8,196 nt of DNA from Desulfovibrio desulfuricans (GTDB lineage Bacteria > Desulfobacterota > Desulfovibrionia > Desulfovibrionales > Desulfovibrionaceae), in assembly GCA_003251995.1 (NCBI GenBank), contig QKDT01000090.1:1-8196 (forward strand), in the 5' to 3' direction. How positions within the stretch are numbered: position 1 is the first letter of the stretch; each line of letters opens with the position of its first letter. The translations under genes and the position numbers were made by a program. The notes beneath the pieces are model-generated. The model had not been told where the DNA came from and did not search any database. It was given only the letters and a program-made list of their open reading frames with translations. Below are positions 6,162-8,196 of this stretch, one piece after another.

Positions 6162-8196
6162 ATGAGCCTGGACGATCTTTTCACCGCACGCGGCGCGTCA
6201 GCCAATGTGACGAACATCCGCAACCTGAAAGCCATCCAGATTTCCATCGCTTCACCCGAAGCCATCCGTGAATGGTCTTACGGCGAAGTGAAAAAGCCGG
6301 AAACCATCAACTATCGCACCTTCAAGCCGGAGCGCGATGGCCTTTTTTGCGCCAAGATCTTCGGCCCTGTGAAGGACTATGAATGCAACTGCGGCAAATA
6401 CAAGCGCATGAAGCACCGCGGCATCGTCTGCGAAAAGTGCGGCGTTGAAGTTATTGCCTCCAAGGTGCGCCGCGAGCGCATGGGCCATATTGAACTGGCA
6501 GCGCCAGTGGCCCACATCTGGTTTTTGAAGACCCTGCCTTCCAAGATCGGTACCCTGCTCGACATGACCATGGCTGATCTTGAAAAGGTGCTGTACTTCG
6601 ACTCCTACATCGTGCTTGATCCCGGTCAGACCAACCTGCAGAAGCGCCAGGTCATCTCTGAAGACCAGTATTTGCAGATTCTTGACCACTACGGCACGGA
6701 CGAAGTCCTGACCGTGGGCATGGGCGCGGAAGCCGTGCGCAGCCTGCTGGAAGAGCTGGAGCTGGAGAAGCTGCGCGCTGAACTGCGCGAGGAAGGCGAA
6801 TCCACCAAGAGCCAGACCAAGAAGAAAAAGATCACCAAGCGCCTCAAGATTGTTGAAGCCTTCCTTGAGTCGGACAACAAGCCCGAATGGATGATCATGG
6901 AAGTTATTCCTGTCATCCCGCCGGAACTGCGTCCTCTGGTGCCCCTGGACGGCGGTCGCTTTGCCACCTCCGACCTCAACGACCTGTACCGCCGCGTCAT
7001 CAACCGTAACAACCGTCTGAAGCGGCTGATGGAACTGGGCGCGCCCGAAATCATCATCCGCAACGAAAAGCGCATGCTGCAGGAAGCTGTGGACGCGCTC
7101 TTCGACAACGGTCGTCGTGGTCGTGCCATCGCCGGCACCAACGGTCGCCCGCTCAAGTCGCTTTCTGATATGATCAAGGGTAAGCAGGGCCGCTTCCGTC
7201 AGAACCTGCTCGGTAAGCGCGTTGACTACTCTGGTCGTTCGGTTATTACCGTTGGCCCTTACCTCAAGCTGCACCAGTGCGGTTTGCCCAAAAAGATGGC
7301 GCTTGAGCTCTTTAAGCCCTTCATCTACGCCGAACTTGAAAAAAGAGGCCATGCCTCCACGATCACGAGCGCCAAAAAGATGGTGGAGCGTGAAGAACTG
7401 GTAGTGTGGGATATCCTTTCGGAAGTGGTGCGCGAATACCCCATTCTGCTCAACCGCGCCCCTACCCTGCACCGTCTGGGCATTCAGGCTTTTGAACCCC
7501 TGCTGGTTGAAGGCAAGGCTATCCGTCTGCACCCCCTCGTCTGCTCGGCCTACAACGCCGACTTCGACGGTGACCAGATGGCAGTGCATATTCCCCTTTC
7601 GGTGGAAGCGCAGATTGAATGCCGCGTGCTCATGATGAGCACCAACAACATTCTTTCGCCCGCCAACGGCGGCCCCGTTATCGTGCCTTCGCAGGATATC
7701 GTGCTTGGTCTGTACTACATGACCGCCGAACGCAGCTTTGAACAGGGCGAAGGCATGAGCTTCTGCGCCCCCTGGGAAGTGGAATCTGCGTACGATGGCG
7801 GGCAGGTATCTTTGCACGCCCGTGTCAAGGTGCGCATGCCCGATGGTCACATGTACGATACCACCCCCGGTCGCGTGCTTGTGAGCGACATCCTGCCCGA
7901 AAAGCTGGGATTCGAGCACGTCAACTGCGTGCTGACCAAGAAGAACATTGCACGCCTTGTGGGCGCGGCCTACCGCCACTGCGGCATCAAGGCCACGGTC
8001 ATTCTGTGCGACCGCCTGAAAGACATGGGTTACGAATTCGCCACCAGGGCGGGCGTGACCATCGGCGTGAAAGACCTGACCATTCCTGAAAGCAAAAAGC
8101 ACATTCTGGCTGCCTCGCAGGCAGAAGTGGACGATATCGAACATCAGTACCGCGACGGTATCATCACCCGTACTGAAAAGTACAACAAGGTGGTTG
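6162..8196 (+). CDS. rpoC: DNA-directed RNA polymerase subunit beta' (5' part)
   Basis: This open frame has 678 complete codons and is cut by the window edge. It covers a little under half of a typical proteobacterial beta' (E. coli 1407 aa), which carries the catalytic magnesium site and the clamp. Visible parts are the N-terminal zinc ribbon with C75, C77, C90 and C93 (E. coli C70, C72, C85, C88), and the coiled-coil/clamp segment with the DLNDLYRRVINRNNRLKRL stretch, which docks sigma region 2. The switch region around KGKQGRFRQNLLGKRVDYSG, the NRAPTLHRLGIQAF motif and the catalytic NADFDGDQM with D467, D469 and D471 (E. coli D460, D462, D464) follow. It aligns without large gaps to E. coli beta' up to YNKV. 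The bridge helix, trigger loop and the second zinc site lie beyond the window. Co-transcription with rpoB is expected from orientation, spacing and the absence of a terminator between them. Confidence 0.98.
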   Translation, partial: MSLDDLFTARGASANVTNIRNLKAIQISIASPEAIREWSYGEVKKPETINYRTFKPERDGLFCAKIFGPVKDYECNCGKYKRMKHRGIVCEKCGVEVIASKVRRERMGHIELAAPVAHIWFLKTLPSKIGTLLDMTMADLEKVLYFDSYIVLDPGQTNLQKRQVISEDQYLQILDHYGTDEVLTVGMGAEAVRSLLEELELEKLRAELREEGESTKSQTKKKKITKRLKIVEAFLESDNKPEWMIMEVIPVIPPELRPLVPLDGGRFATSDLNDLYRRVINRNNRLKRLMELGAPEIIIRNEKRMLQEAVDALFDNGRRGRAIAGTNGRPLKSLSDMIKGKQGRFRQNLLGKRVDYSGRSVITVGPYLKLHQCGLPKKMALELFKPFIYAELEKRGHASTITSAKKMVEREELVVWDILSEVVREYPILLNRAPTLHRLGIQAFEPLLVEGKAIRLHPLVCSAYNADFDGDQMAVHIPLSVEAQIECRVLMMSTNNILSPANGGPVIVPSQDIVLGLYYMTAERSFEQGEGMSFCAPWEVESAYDGGQVSLHARVKVRMPDGHMYDTTPGRVLVSDILPEKLGFEHVNCVLTKKNIARLVGAAYRHCGIKATVILCDRLKDMGYEFATRAGVTIGVKDLTIPESKKHILAASQAEVDDIEHQYRDGIITRTEKYNKVV

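Noticed and set aside
6252..8144. 630-codon open frame on the minus strand across rpoC
   Set aside because: It lies wholly opposite the highly conserved rpoC coding sequence, has low-complexity His/Gln/Val-rich content and no recognisable domain. It is the usual shadow of GC-rich codon choice.

Overview
The window is 8196 bp of bacterial chromosome with three genes, all on the + strand: dpaL (2,3-diaminopropionate ammonia-lyase), then rpoB complete, then the first half of rpoC, which runs off the right edge. The sequence suggests a proteobacterium in the wide sense. RpoB carries both lineage inserts found in E. coli beta (in the lobe, and between flap and active-site region), and RpoC lacks the large N-terminal insert of Thermus-type enzymes. 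The RpoB N-terminus and its extra charged C-terminal tail look most like Desulfovibrio and relatives (Desulfobacterota). That placement rests on recalled similarity, not a search.

Layout: positions 1-173 are upstream DNA with a plausible sigma70-type promoter for dpaL. dpaL follows (174-1391). A 515-bp gap (1392-1906) has no convincing gene. It holds two small hairpins just after dpaL, an AT-rich stretch full of T-tracts, a weak promoter candidate, one clear intrinsic terminator about 150 bp before rpoB, and a pair of short direct repeats built around T-runs. rpoB (1907-6043) is intact. The 118-bp rpoB-rpoC gap contains a strong stem-loop (6076-6112) without a T-run, more like an RNA-processing or stability element than a terminator. 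rpoC begins at 6162 and is open to the window end.

rpoB and rpoC encode the two large catalytic subunits of RNA polymerase and are almost certainly co-transcribed. dpaL is a PLP-dependent catabolic enzyme unrelated to transcription and appears to be a separate unit with its own promoter. The notable contextual point is that the ribosomal protein genes that usually precede rpoB (rplJ-rplL) are not directly upstream. rpoB instead has a long leader with an internal terminator, which could insulate it from dpaL or act as an attenuator.

I found no mobile element, CRISPR array, tRNA or rRNA, and no previously undescribed multi-gene system. The unexplained parts are confined to the two intergenic regions.
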